Positions 25,419-33,340 of a DNA stretch of 64,000 nt are shown one piece after another. Below the pieces are notes generated by a model, which was not told the DNA's origin, did not search any database, and was given only the letters and a program-made list of their open reading frames with translations. Numbering within the stretch: the first letter of the stretch is position 1; every line of letters starts with the position of its first letter. Source of the DNA: Vitreimonas flagellata (GTDB lineage: Bacteria; Pseudomonadota; Alphaproteobacteria; Caulobacterales; Aquidulcibacteraceae); assembly GCF_004634425.1 (NCBI RefSeq), contig NZ_SBJL01000001.1, positions 283,001-347,000 on the forward strand. Direction: 5' to 3'. Made by a program: the position numbers and the translations under genes.

Positions 25419-25699
25419 TGGCGCATCGGATCGACATCCGACTCGGCGACTTTGATGGGGATGCGCATCACAAGGTGCGCAACTTCATCGAAGACGTTTG
25501 GCTTGGACTCGAACAGCGCGGTTGGTCGCAGTGGCAAGAGTTCGATCACCGCGTGAATCCCGGTGCGGTGTTTGGCTTCGAGTTCCCGGCGCGGGCGTCG
25601 CACGACGCGGTGACATTTGTGCAGGAAAAAATTGCGCGGCATTTCATGCAGACGCCTGCGACGTTTGAGCATGTGAAGCGGGCGCGTGTTGATGGCTGA
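25418..25699 (+). CDS. Conserved-looking small protein between pepA and holC, 93 aa
   Basis: The ATG at 25418 overlaps the pepA TGA, and the gene runs eight bases into holC, so all three are likely one translationally coupled unit. The product starts AHRIDIRLGDFDGDAHHKVRNFIEDVW and continues with GWSQWQEFDHRV and FEFPARASHDAVTFVQEKI. It thus has two regions that each pair an acidic strand with an amphipathic helix, suggesting a small alpha/beta fold. There is no signal or membrane segment. I do not recognise a family. Confidence 0.65.
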   Translation: MAHRIDIRLGDFDGDAHHKVRNFIEDVWLGLEQRGWSQWQEFDHRVNPGAVFGFEFPARASHDAVTFVQEKIARHFMQTPATFEHVKRARVDG

Positions 25700-26135
25700 A
25701 CTTTGGTTCTACCATCTGGAGCGCTCGGAGCTTGCGCGGGCGTTGGCGCCGTTGTTGGAGAAGTCGCTCCAACGCGGCTGGCGGGCGCTGGTGCGCGGCG
25801 GTTCGCCAGAGCGGCTCGATGAGCTCGATACGGTGCTGTGGACGTATCGCGATGACAGCTTCTTGCCGCATGCGCGCGAGGGCGATCCCAAACGCCAGCC
25901 GGTGTGGCTGACGAGCGAGGGCGGCAATCCGAACGGCGCGCAGGTCTTGTTCCTGCTCGATGGCGCTGAGCCCGGCGACATCTCAGGCTTCGAGCGCGCC
26001 TGCCTCATGTTTGACGGGCGCGACGAGGCTGCCTTGGAATTGGCCAGATCGCGCTGGAAGCAGGCCAAAGCAGACGGAATCGTCGCCTCGTATTGGCGCG
26101 AAAGCGCGGGCGGCAAATGGGAGAAGCAGGCATGA
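25692..26135 (+). CDS. holC: DNA polymerase III subunit chi
   Basis: The chi subunit links the clamp loader to single-strand-binding protein at the replication fork. The 147-residue protein has the expected AELWFYHLERSELARALAPLLEKSLQRGWRALV start. It has the SPERLDELDTVLWTYRDDSFLPHA core and a C-terminal ARSRWKQAKADGIVASYWRES helix. The preferred start is the ATG at 25692, since the earlier TTG adds two residues only. The order pepA-x-holC is common in proteobacteria. Its stop overlaps the first of three inhibitor-like lipoprotein genes. Confidence 0.92.
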   Translation: MAELWFYHLERSELARALAPLLEKSLQRGWRALVRGGSPERLDELDTVLWTYRDDSFLPHAREGDPKRQPVWLTSEGGNPNGAQVLFLLDGAEPGDISGFERACLMFDGRDEAALELARSRWKQAKADGIVASYWRESAGGKWEKQA

Positions 26136-26449
26136 TGCGTTTGGTGATCGCTGGATTGGTGTTGCTGGCGGCGGCCTGCTCGTCGCAACCGCAGACCTAT
26201 CGCGACCTCGAACGCGTCGCCCACGAACAGCAGCGCGAAGCCATCAGCCGGCCGCCGCCGGATACGTGCCAGATGGCGGCGCATCGCGATTTGATTGGCC
26301 GCGAGGGCGCCTCGATCGACCAGAGCACGTTGCCGGCTGGCGCACGTGTGATTTGCTACAATTGCCCGGTCACGCTGGATTACAGCGCAGAGCGCCTCAA
26401 TGTTGATCTCGGGGCGGACGGCAAAGTCGCGCGCCTGCATTGCGGCTAA
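26132..26449 (+). CDS. I78-type peptidase inhibitor lipoprotein, copy 1
   Basis: About 105 residues with a lipoprotein signal (RLVIAGLVLLAAAC; lipobox LAAAC). The mature region follows the I78 inhibitor pattern: DTCQMAAHRDLIGREGASID, LPAGARVI, a strand with LDYSAERLNVDLGADGKVARLHCG. The two terminal cysteines probably pair. Family members are small periplasmic or secreted inhibitors of serine proteases such as elastase and subtilisin. This copy alone has an extra Cys-x-x-Cys (CYNC) in the middle. Either Met at 26132 or 26135 can start; the first overlaps the holC stop. Confidence 0.8.
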   Translation: MMRLVIAGLVLLAAACSSQPQTYRDLERVAHEQQREAISRPPPDTCQMAAHRDLIGREGASIDQSTLPAGARVICYNCPVTLDYSAERLNVDLGADGKVARLHCG

Positions 26450-26477
26450 GCGGCAAAGACAAAGCGGAGGAACGCCT

Positions 26478-26798
26478 ATGCGTATGATTTTGATGTCGGC
26501 TGCCGCGATGCTCGCTTTGGCTGCGTGCGGTCAGCAGGCCGAACCGCCGGCGCCGACGCCGGAGCCGGAAGTCCCGGTGGTCGCTGCGCCGACGAACGCT
26601 GAAGAAGCCACCGCCCAGGATATCTGCGGCGCTTCGGGCTATGCGGCGATGGTCGGCACGCAGATCGCAGCCGCGACCTTCCCGGAAGGCGTGCGCACGA
26701 TCGCGCCGGATACGATCGTCACGCAGGATTTCCGCGCCGATCGCTTGAACGTGCTCGTCGATGCGAACGGCGTGATCACGGGCTTCCAATGCTATTGA
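26478..26798 (+). CDS. I78-type peptidase inhibitor lipoprotein, copy 2
   Basis: 106 residues, ATG at 26478 behind a GGAGG ten bases upstream. It has a lipobox LALAAC, then a Pro/Glu/Ala linker, then the I78 core: ATAQDICGASGYAAMVGTQI, PEGVRTIAPDTIVTQDFRADRLNVLVDANGVITGFQCY. The DxRxDRLNV block and paired cysteines match copies 1 and 3. The role as protease inhibitor is inferred from family membership. Its stop lies inside copy 3. Confidence 0.82.
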   Translation: MRMILMSAAAMLALAACGQQAEPPAPTPEPEVPVVAAPTNAEEATAQDICGASGYAAMVGTQIAAATFPEGVRTIAPDTIVTQDFRADRLNVLVDANGVITGFQCY

Positions 26799-27094
26799 GG
26801 CGTGTTGCCCTTGTATCGCTGGTAACGATTGCCGCGTGCGCGGCGCAGGATCGTCCTGCGCCGCAAGCAAGCGCGCCGCAAAACGCGGAAGAGGCCACGC
26901 AGGCCGATCGCTGCGGCGCGACCCGGTTCATTGGTCTGATTGGCACGCCTGCCGATCAGATCGACCGCGCGTCGTTGCCGGCCGGCGCCCGCGTGTTGAC
27001 GCCGGACATGATGGTGACTGCCGATTTCCGCGGCGATCGGCTCAACATCATTGTCGGATCGGACGGCAAAGTCGGCTCTCTGCGCTGCTTTTGA
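26789..27094 (+). CDS. I78-type peptidase inhibitor lipoprotein, copy 3
   Basis: 101 residues from the ATG at 26789, ten bases before the end of copy 2. The signal region LLRRVALVSLVTIAAC gives a lipobox IAAC. The I78 core reads DRCGATRFIGLIGTPADQIDRASLPAGARVLTPD, then FRGDRLNIIVGSDGKVGSLRCF. The spacing LPAGARV is shared with copy 1, while NAEEAT before the core is shared with copy 2, which suggests serial duplication. It is the last gene of the pepA-holC unit before the ndk promoter. Confidence 0.82.
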   Translation: MLLRRVALVSLVTIAACAAQDRPAPQASAPQNAEEATQADRCGATRFIGLIGTPADQIDRASLPAGARVLTPDMMVTADFRGDRLNIIVGSDGKVGSLRCF

Positions 27095-27146
27095 GGCGAG
27101 CTTCTCGCGCCTAAAGCTAGATTTCTGCGAAGCATTTCTGACGCAC

Positions 27147-27176
27147 TTGGCGGGGCCGGGGGCTGCGGCTATAGAC
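27147..27176 (+). promoter_or_regulatory. Probable housekeeping promoter of ndk
   Basis: TTGGCGG (27147-27153), 14 bases, then GCTATAGAC (27168-27176). This resembles the Caulobacter-type housekeeping consensus TTGACGG-N10-14-GCTANAWC and lies 35 bases before the ndk ATG. It was found by eye only. Confidence 0.55.
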
Positions 27177-27210
27177 GCCGCTCCAATTTCCTTCCCCGGA
27201 GTCTTCAGAA

Positions 27211-27633
27211 ATGCCCGCTGAACGCACGCTTTCCATCATCAAGCCGGACGCGACTAAGCGTAACCTGACGGGCGCCGTGAACGCGGTGATCGAAAAGGCC
27301 GGTCTGCGTATTGTTGCGCAAAAGCGCATTTGGCTGTCGGAAGGCCAAGCCGAAGGCTTCTACGCCGTTCACAAAGAGCGTCCGTTCTTCAAGGATCTCG
27401 TCAGCTTCATGATCTCGGGCCCGGTCGTGGTCCAAGTGCTCGAAGCGGAGAACGCCGTCGCCAAGTATCGCGACGTGATGGGCGCCACGAACCCGGCCAA
27501 CGCCGCTGAGGGCACCATCCGCAAGCTGTTTGCGGAATCGATCGAAGCCAACACCGTGCATGGCTCGGACAGCCTCGAAAACGCCGAGCGCGAGATCGCG
27601 TTCTTCTTCAACGATCAAGAGATCGTTGGCTGA
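27211..27633 (+). CDS. ndk: Nucleoside-diphosphate kinase
   Basis: Transfers the gamma phosphate between nucleoside triphosphates and diphosphates through a phosphohistidine. The 140-residue protein has the complete family pattern: [38 protein letters not shown], the [16 protein letters not shown] loop, and the catalytic histidine in [20 protein letters not shown]. Length is standard. It has its own likely promoter and is followed by a strong hairpin terminator, so it is probably monocistronic. Confidence 0.98.
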   Translation: MPAERTLSIIKPDATKRNLTGAVNAVIEKAGLRIVAQKRIWLSEGQAEGFYAVHKERPFFKDLVSFMISGPVVVQVLEAENAVAKYRDVMGATNPANAAEGTIRKLFAESIEANTVHGSDSLENAEREIAFFFNDQEIVG

Positions 27634-27653
27634 GCTCCGTGTAAGCTAAAATG

Positions 27654-27689
27654 AAAAGGCGGGTAGCGATCGCGCTGCCCGCCTTTTTT
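27654..27689. terminator. Bidirectional intrinsic terminator of ndk and the 43-aa gene
   Basis: AAAAGGCGGG (27654-27663) pairs perfectly with CCCGCCTTTT (27678-27687), with additional inner pairing (AGCG/CGCT) around ATCG, followed by Ts on the plus strand and preceded by A's that become Ts on the minus strand. It serves ndk in one direction and the minus-strand small gene, whose stop abuts it, in the other. Confidence 0.85.
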
Positions 27690-27820
27690 CATTTCTTTTT
27701 CTTATCGAAACCGGGATTCGGCTTCACCGGCTTGGCGTCCGCGCCGCCGGGTTGGGCTGGGCCCTTTTGCGTCGTGCCGGTCTGTTTCGGCGCTGGTCCG
27801 CCGCCTTGCTTCTCAGGCAT
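27689..27820 (-). CDS. 43-aa Lys/Pro/Gly-rich protein
   Basis: The ATG at 27820 lies eight bases behind a consensus AAGGAG, and the TGA ends at the terminator hairpin shared with ndk. The product is hydrophilic and disordered: MPEKQGGGPAPKQTGTTQKG, then a Pro/Gly/Ala stretch and NPGFDKKKK. No family is recognised. The strong binding site and terminator at both proper distances are the main evidence. A role in nucleic-acid or ribosome binding would fit the charge, but nothing proves it. Confidence 0.6.
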   Translation of the reverse strand: MPEKQGGGPAPKQTGTTQKGPAQPGGADAKPVKPNPGFDKKKK

Positions 27821-27977
27821 CGCTTACTCCTTGAAGTAGTCCCCGCACGCGAAGCTTAAGCGCTCTTCGATGGAAAGCTAGCGCGCCACCCATTCCCGGA
27901 TCGACGCGCAGCGGCGAGTCCGGGACCCATAAACACGATGGGGTGTCGCGATCGCGCAGACCGTTGGAGTCTATGGG

Positions 27978-28009
27978 CCCCGGACATTTTGCTTCGCAAA
28001 ATTCCGGGG
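27978..28009. repeat. Hairpin element CCCCGGA-ATTTTGC
   Basis: CCCCGGA + ATTTTGC pairs with GCAAAAT + TCCGGGG across a three-base loop, with one unpaired C. It sits 13 bases after the methyltransferase stop (minus strand). The surrounding 27895-27976, with CCGGGACCCATAAAC and GTCTATGGGCC, resembles dispersed intergenic repeats of Alphaproteobacteria. It may act as a weak terminator for the methyltransferase gene. Confidence 0.65.
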
Positions 28010-28021
28010 ATTGGTGTGGCG

Positions 28022-28831
28022 CTATTTCCTCGCGATGATTTCCAACACCAGCGGCGTCACCATCAGCGTGCCGGGCTGTTGCGAGACGCGATCGAATTCG
28101 TCGCGCATGTCCTTTGCCATTTGCGGGGTGATGCGATTGAGTTCGAGCAGGCGGTCGATGTGGATTTCGAAAAAGCCGATGGGCCAGCGCCAGACATTGT
28201 CACCCTTGGAGACGACATCGACGTACGGCTTCAGGCTTTCGACTTTGACGCCCATTTCATCGAGCCACGCCGGCAGATGGCGCGCGATGTCAGGCTCGCC
28301 GCCGGAGGCGCGCCAATTGGCCGAAACCTCATCGACGAATTTCTCGAAGTTCGGCGCGGGCGGCGCGAGCTTCCAGGTTTGGTAGTCGATGTATTCGTGA
28401 AACACGAGCGCGCCGCCGGGGCGGACGCTATCGACCAACTTTTTCAGCGCCGCTTTAGGATCGGGCAGAAACGCGAAAATCCAACGCGCCCAGGCGGCGT
28501 CGGCCTTGTTCGCCGGGATCGCGTCGGTGACGACGTCGATCTCGTGTGCTTTCACTTGTGAGAAGCCGCGCGCCTTGGCTTGCGCTTCCAACGTATCGAG
28601 AAAGCGGCGCGAACGTTCGAGCGCGTGGACTTCGCCGGTGGGGCCGACGATTTCGGCGAGGTCCATCGTCGCAAAGCCCGGCCCTGCGCCAAAGTCGATG
28701 ACTTTGCAGCCGTCGCCAATACGCGCGCGTTGCCACGCATCGAGCGCACGCGGGCGCCAGACGCGGTGCTGGTAGCCCAGCCGGTAGATTTCATCGTCAT
28801 GCGTGCCGAGCACGTAATCGCGTTCCGCCAT
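28022..28831 (-). CDS. Class I SAM-dependent methyltransferase
   Basis: A 269-residue cytosolic methyltransferase. The Rossmann-fold motif I is VIDFGAGPGFATMDLAEIVG, the acidic post-II residue falls in VHALERS, and motif IV-like ADAAWARWIFAFLPDPKAAL and post-I VRPGGALVFHEY follow. The C-terminal part contains extra helices with Trp/Phe and a WPIGFFEIHIDRLLELN segment. The methyl acceptor cannot be read from the sequence. It stands alone on the minus strand between the 43-aa gene and the phosphoesterase; no operon partner is evident. Confidence 0.88.
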   Translation of the reverse strand: MAERDYVLGTHDDEIYRLGYQHRVWRPRALDAWQRARIGDGCKVIDFGAGPGFATMDLAEIVGPTGEVHALERSRRFLDTLEAQAKARGFSQVKAHEIDVVTDAIPANKADAAWARWIFAFLPDPKAALKKLVDSVRPGGALVFHEYIDYQTWKLAPPAPNFEKFVDEVSANWRASGGEPDIARHLPAWLDEMGVKVESLKPYVDVVSKGDNVWRWPIGFFEIHIDRLLELNRITPQMAKDMRDEFDRVSQQPGTLMVTPLVLEIIARK

Positions 28832-28894
28832 GGGCGTCTCCTTGTAGGCGGAGATATAGGGCGTGAGGGCGCGTACGTCCCGCCGAAAGCGGAC

Positions 28895-29824
28895 TTAGAC
28901 GCGATCTAGCGCCACGTCGTAGAGCGTCTCGCCCCCTGCGTTCAGGAACATCACCTGCAGCGCGTCGCGGCTCAGATTGCACGCGACAAAGCCGTTTTGT
29001 GCGAGCGCGAAGCGCGATTCCGGCACGGGGCGGACGTCGCGTGTTTCGGAGCCTGAGCCGGAGCAGATGTAATCGACACCGTTGAATTGCAGGTGTTCGA
29101 GATCGTGATCGTGGCCATTGAAATAGGCTTGCACGCCGTAGCGCTCCAAGAGCGGGCGCACATGATGCGCGAGCGCCGCGGACGGGCCGTGGCGGCCGCT
29201 AGAAAAAATTGGATGGTGGCCGACGACGATTTTCCAATCGGAGGTGCACGACGCCAACACGCGCTCAAGCCACATCACCTGATCGCGCGCGCCGAAATCG
29301 GCTTGTGGGACAGCGTCGCGCACGCCGCTCAACATCGTGATCGGCGTGGTGTCGAGGAAGAAAAACGTGGCGCGCGCGCCATCCGGCAAATTCATATCCT
29401 CGCGCCAATAGCGCGACGGCATGCGCCAGCGGCTGCTTTCGCGCGTGTACGCGACTTCCGCGCTCGGTGAGCCATCATAATCGTGGTTGCCAAGCACGGC
29501 GTACCACGGCGTTTGCAGCGATGGCGCGCTGTACACGCTCTCGAAAGTTTCGCGCCATTGTGGATCGCCGATGGAATCGACGCCGCCATGATAGAAATTG
29601 TCGCCGGTCGAGATGACGAAGCCGGCGTGCATTTGCGCAGCGACATCGCCCATCGCCGATGCCACAGCGCGTTGAGCGCCCTGATTTGGGTCGCCCCAAT
29701 CGCCGACGACGAGGAAGGGCAGCGTGTTGATTTGTGCCTTCGCCGCGCTCGGCAGCAGCAGCGCGCCACCCACGCCGGCGCTGGCGATCATGAAGGTGCG
29801 ACGCGACAGCAAATTGTGGCTCAT
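28895..29824 (-). CDS. Tat-exported metallophosphoesterase (purple acid phosphatase-like)
   Basis: A 309-residue exported phosphatase. The N-terminus MSHNLLSRRTFMIASAGVGG has the twin-arginine motif SRRTFM, and the signal ends near AKA, so the folded enzyme with metals would leave by the Tat route. The calcineurin-like dimetal motifs are complete: VVGDWG, ISTGDNFYHGG, VLGNHDYDG, VVGHHPIFSSG and YFNGHDHDLEH. The pattern matches tartrate-resistant acid phosphatases, which hydrolyse phosphomonoesters. The ATG at 29824 gives the natural signal peptide. It is separated from purN by 64 bases. Confidence 0.9.
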   Translation of the reverse strand: MSHNLLSRRTFMIASAGVGGALLLPSAAKAQINTLPFLVVGDWGDPNQGAQRAVASAMGDVAAQMHAGFVISTGDNFYHGGVDSIGDPQWRETFESVYSAPSLQTPWYAVLGNHDYDGSPSAEVAYTRESSRWRMPSRYWREDMNLPDGARATFFFLDTTPITMLSGVRDAVPQADFGARDQVMWLERVLASCTSDWKIVVGHHPIFSSGRHGPSAALAHHVRPLLERYGVQAYFNGHDHDLEHLQFNGVDYICSGSGSETRDVRPVPESRFALAQNGFVACNLSRDALQVMFLNAGGETLYDVALDRV

Positions 29825-29888
29825 AGATGTTCGCTCCCGCCCAGAGGCGAAGCGCATGTGTTCCCAGTTCGCGGCGTTTTTGTGAGCT

Positions 29889-30458
29889 TTAGCTGCGAGT
29901 GCAAGCGAGTTGCGCGAGGCAGCGTGGGTAGAGCTCGTGTTCCAGTGTGAGCACGCGTTCGGCGAGCGTCTCGGCTGTGTCGCCGGGCAGGATCGGCATG
30001 CGGGCTTGGCCGAGGATTTCGCCGGCGTCCACTTCTTCGACCACCATGTGCACGGTGCAGCCGTGCTCGCTCTCCCCTGCGTCGAGGGCGCGTTGGTGGG
30101 TTTTTGTGCCGGGATATTTGGGCAGCAGCGACGGGTGGATGTTAACGAGGCGGTTGGCCCAGGCGCGCACGAAGAAAGGTGTCAACACGCGCATGAAGCC
30201 GGCGAGGGCGACGATCTCGATGCTGCGCTGCACGAGCAGTGCGTCGAGATCGCGTTCGAAGGCTTGGCGGTTTTGACCGTACGGTTTGTGATCGAGCGCG
30301 ATCGCCTCAACGCCCGCCGCGCGCGCGCGATCGAGGCCGGCGGCGTTGGGGATGTTGGAGACCACGAGCGCGATTTCGTACGCGTCTTGCTGCGCATCGA
30401 GCAACGCTTGGAGGTTTGAACCGCGACCCGAGATGAGAACGGCGACGCGCTTGCGCAT
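29889..30458 (-). CDS. purN: Phosphoribosylglycinamide formyltransferase
   Basis: Uses 10-formyl-THF to formylate GAR in the third step of purine synthesis. The 189-residue protein carries VLISGRGSNLQALLDA at the N-terminus, ALAGFMRVLTPFFV, the catalytic NIHPSLLPKYPGTKTHQRAL motif (Asn, His) and GCTVHMVVEEVDAGEIL with the active aspartate. Length and order are standard. Its ATG shares one base with the purM stop (TGATG), so the two are translationally coupled. Confidence 0.96.
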   Translation of the reverse strand: MRKRVAVLISGRGSNLQALLDAQQDAYEIALVVSNIPNAAGLDRARAAGVEAIALDHKPYGQNRQAFERDLDALLVQRSIEIVALAGFMRVLTPFFVRAWANRLVNIHPSLLPKYPGTKTHQRALDAGESEHGCTVHMVVEEVDAGEILGQARMPILPGDTAETLAERVLTLEHELYPRCLAQLACTRS

Positions 30459-31489
30459 CAGGCGGCTTTCAGCACGCCGATCTTGAACGCTTGCTCACCC
30501 GCTGAATTGAGTTGCGCGACCACGTCGTCGGCCTTCGCGGGATCAACGATCAGCACCATGCCGATGCCGAGATTGAAGGTGCGGCGCATATCGGCTTCGG
30601 GCACGCCGCCGGTGACTTGCAGCCATTCGAACACGGCAGGCCGAGCCCAAGCGTTCCAATCGATTTCCGCTTCCAGATGATCAGGCAATGCGCGCGGTGT
30701 GTTTTCGACCAAGCCGCCGCCGGTGATGTGGGCCGCCCCTTTGGCGAGCTTTGCGCCAAAAATCGCCTTCAGCGCTTTGGCGTAGATGCGCGTCGGCGTG
30801 AGCAGAGCTTCGGCGAGCGTTTGGCCGGCGGCGAAGGGCGCGGGCGCGTCCCAAGCTAGGCCGGAGCGCTCCACCACTTTGCGCACCAACGAATAGCCAT
30901 TCGAGTGCGGGCCGCTGGAGGCGATGCCGACGATCACGTCGCCCGCCTGCATTTCATCGACGCGCGGCAGAAGCGTGCCGCGTTCGGCCGCGCCGACGGA
31001 GAAGCCGGCGAGGTCGTAATCGCCTTTGGAATACATGCCCGGCATTTCGGCGGTCTCGCCGCCCGCGAGTGCTGCGCCCGCTTGGCGGCAGCCTTCGGCG
31101 ATGCCGTTGACGACCTTGGCCGCTTCCTCGGCGTTCAATTTGCCGGTGGCGTAATAATCCAAAAACATGAGCGGCTCGGCGCCCTGGGCCGAAAGATCGT
31201 TCACGCACATGGCCACGAGGTCGATGCCGACCGTCTCGTGGCGGCCGCTTTCGATGGCGATCTTGAGCTTGGTGCCGACGCCGTCTGTGGTGGCCAGGAA
31301 GATCGGATCCTTGAAGCCGGCGGCCTTGGGGTCGAAGACGGCCGCGAATCCGCCCAGAGCAGCCTCGGCGCCGGGGCGGGCTGTGGATTTCGCAGCTGGC
31401 TTAATCAGGTCGACAAGGCGCTCGCCCTCGTCGATATCGACGCCAGCGTCACGATAGGTCAGGCCGTTGGTTCCCGAGGTATTGGTCAA
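30458..31489 (-). CDS. purM: Phosphoribosylformylglycinamidine cyclo-ligase
   Basis: Closes the imidazole ring of aminoimidazole ribotide with ATP. The typical N-terminus [20 protein letters not shown] is preceded in frame by a TTG at 31489 and no ATG. From there the protein is 343 residues, the family length. An upstream ATG-free extension would overlap the divergent gene. Other blocks are normal: [58 protein letters not shown] and [14 protein letters not shown]. It is divergent from the DUF2066 gene with an 84-base gap that must hold both promoters. Confidence 0.94.
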   Translation of the reverse strand: MTNTSGTNGLTYRDAGVDIDEGERLVDLIKPAAKSTARPGAEAALGGFAAVFDPKAAGFKDPIFLATTDGVGTKLKIAIESGRHETVGIDLVAMCVNDLSAQGAEPLMFLDYYATGKLNAEEAAKVVNGIAEGCRQAGAALAGGETAEMPGMYSKGDYDLAGFSVGAAERGTLLPRVDEMQAGDVIVGIASSGPHSNGYSLVRKVVERSGLAWDAPAPFAAGQTLAEALLTPTRIYAKALKAIFGAKLAKGAAHITGGGLVENTPRALPDHLEAEIDWNAWARPAVFEWLQVTGGVPEADMRRTFNLGIGMVLIVDPAKADDVVAQLNSAGEQAFKIGVLKAA

Positions 31490-31573
31490 GTGATGAGTCC
31501 AGAAGCCGCCACATTGATAGGCGATTCCGCGCCGGGTAGGTTCGCCCATCCGCGCGCGCAACGAGGTTTCCGC

Positions 31574-32644
31574 ATGAAAGCTATGCCACTGGCCGCCTTC
31601 GCTGCTTTGTTCCTGGCGGCCTTGTGCGCGTTTGCGCCTGGGCTCGCAAGCGCCCAGACCCGCGACAATGTTTACGCCGTCTCGGGCGTCCGGGTTGAGG
31701 AAACCGCCGCCAACGCCGCGGCCGCCCAACAAGCGGGCTTTTCCGCCGCGCACCGAATTGGCTTCGAGCGTCTGGTGCGCCGTTTGACGGTGCCGTCGGA
31801 ACTCGCCGCCCGCCCGCTGCCGCAGCTGGACGCGAGCGCAGTGGAGAGCCTGGTGCTGAGCGTGGACGTCGAGGAAGAGCGCCGCGCAGGCGCGCGCTAT
31901 ATCGGCCGGCTGACTGTGCGCTTCGACCCGACGGGCGTGCGCACGTTGCTGCGCCAAAACAATTTGACCGTGGTCGATACGCGCACGGCGCCGGTGCTCG
32001 TCGCGCCGATTACGTCGTCGGGCTCATTGGAAGAAACGTCGGCGATTTGGCGTGAGGTTTGGGGCCAGGGCGGGTTTGGCGGTGAATTGGTGCCGCTGAC
32101 TGTGGCGCCGGAAGGCTTGCAGGGCGCGCCGGCTTGGGATGCGGCCGCACCGTTTGCGCGGTCGGCCGGTTCGACGTCGGTGCTGTTCGCCACGCTGCGC
32201 GTGCAAGGCTCAACGGCGACGGCTTCGTTGGTTGAAGTTGATGCAAACGCGCGCCGCGAGCGCGGCGAAGTGACAGCGCGTGTCGCTGGTTCGGATGCGG
32301 CGTCGTTGCGTACGGCGCTGGCGTCACTGGCGGATCAGGCCAGCACGCGGCTGCAGAATGATTGGAAAGCGCGCGTTGCAACGGGCGGCGGTCAACGCTC
32401 GCGCATTGCGGCGTCGGCGCTCTACAGCAACCAGGCGCAATGGGAGCAGATCAAAGATGCGCTCGAAGCTTCGGCGCAAACCCTGATCTCGGAAATCCGT
32501 ATTGAAGCTGTGGGCCGGCAAGGCGCGCTGGTGTCGTTCACGTTCGCGGGCGACCAAGCGCAATTGGCGGCGGAATTGAACCGTCGCGGCGTGCGCTTGG
32601 AAAACAGCGCCGACGGCCAGACGCTGCGCGTCGCCGGGAGATAG
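31574..32644 (+). CDS. DUF2066 domain exported protein
   Basis: A 356-residue periplasmic or outer-membrane-associated protein. The signal peptide [20 protein letters not shown] ends near ASA. The DUF2066 region begins [41 protein letters not shown]. It continues through a strand with [20 protein letters not shown] and [12 protein letters not shown]. The second half (VRVQ... [17 protein letters not shown]) looks like a repeated alpha/beta unit. Function is unknown in this family. hdaA begins at the very next base, an arrangement common in alphaproteobacteria between purM and hdaA. Confidence 0.88.
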   Translation: MKAMPLAAFAALFLAALCAFAPGLASAQTRDNVYAVSGVRVEETAANAAAAQQAGFSAAHRIGFERLVRRLTVPSELAARPLPQLDASAVESLVLSVDVEEERRAGARYIGRLTVRFDPTGVRTLLRQNNLTVVDTRTAPVLVAPITSSGSLEETSAIWREVWGQGGFGGELVPLTVAPEGLQGAPAWDAAAPFARSAGSTSVLFATLRVQGSTATASLVEVDANARRERGEVTARVAGSDAASLRTALASLADQASTRLQNDWKARVATGGGQRSRIAASALYSNQAQWEQIKDALEASAQTLISEIRIEAVGRQGALVSFTFAGDQAQLAAELNRRGVRLENSADGQTLRVAGR

Positions 32645-33337
32645 ATGAGCGAGCAGCCCCGCCTGTTTGAGTTTCGGATGGGCGAGCGCGCCCCCGAAAC
32701 TCTGGTGGTGGCCGAAGCCAATCGGGACGCCGCCCGGCTGTTAACGGGCTGGCGCGACTGGCCGGGCGGCGCACTGGCGCTGGTTGGCCCTAAAGGCTCC
32801 GGTAAGACCCATCTCGCCCTCGCCTGGGCGATGGAAGCCGGCGCGCGCCAGATCGCCCCGATCCTTGCGCCGGACGCTGGCGCTGCCGCCTTCCACGAGG
32901 CCGAGGGCCGGCTGCTGATCGATGACCCCGACTTGGCGCGGGACGAGGACATGCTCTGGCGGGTGCTAGATTTGGCGAAAAGCAAGGGCGGCGCGGTGCT
33001 TCTGGTCGGAGCGTCCCCGCCCGGAACTTGGCCCGTCGCCATCCCGGATTTGTGCTCCCGGCTGGCCGCTTTGCCGGTCGCACGGCTCGGAGAGCCCGAT
33101 GAAGCGCTTATGGAGGTCATTTTACGACGCATCTGTCGCGAACAATTCATTCAATTGAGCGATGATGCCGCCAGGTATCTCGTGCGTCGCCTGCCGCGGA
33201 CCTTCGAAGCCGCCCGTTTGTGGGCGGATGCGTTGGACGCGGAATTAGAACAGGGAGCCAAGCCCGTTAGCCTGAAATTGGCGCGGAAGGCTTATGAACG
33301 GGCCCGTACGGGTTGGGGTGAAGGCGGAGACGGTTAA
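32645..33337 (+). CDS. hdaA: DnaA regulatory protein HdaA (Hda homologue)
   Basis: An AAA+ protein related to DnaA that stimulates hydrolysis of DnaA-bound ATP and so limits re-initiation of replication. The 230-residue protein opens with a probable beta-clamp-binding motif QPRLF. The Walker A is GPKGSGKTH and the Walker B-like strand is RLLIDDPD. The sensor region has CSRLAALPVARLGEPDEAL, then ICREQFIQLSDDAARYLVRRLPRTFEAA. No DNA-binding domain IV follows, as expected for Hda. The ATG directly abuts the stop of the DUF2066 gene and ppk begins four bases later. Confidence 0.92.
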   Translation: MSEQPRLFEFRMGERAPETLVVAEANRDAARLLTGWRDWPGGALALVGPKGSGKTHLALAWAMEAGARQIAPILAPDAGAAAFHEAEGRLLIDDPDLARDEDMLWRVLDLAKSKGGAVLLVGASPPGTWPVAIPDLCSRLAALPVARLGEPDEALMEVILRRICREQFIQLSDDAARYLVRRLPRTFEAARLWADALDAELEQGAKPVSLKLARKAYERARTGWGEGGDG

Positions 33338-33340
33338 TCA

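Noticed and set aside
31490-31957. N-terminal extension of purM upstream of TTG 31489
   Set aside because: It runs antisense through the signal peptide and start of the DUF2066 gene and has no PurM similarity.
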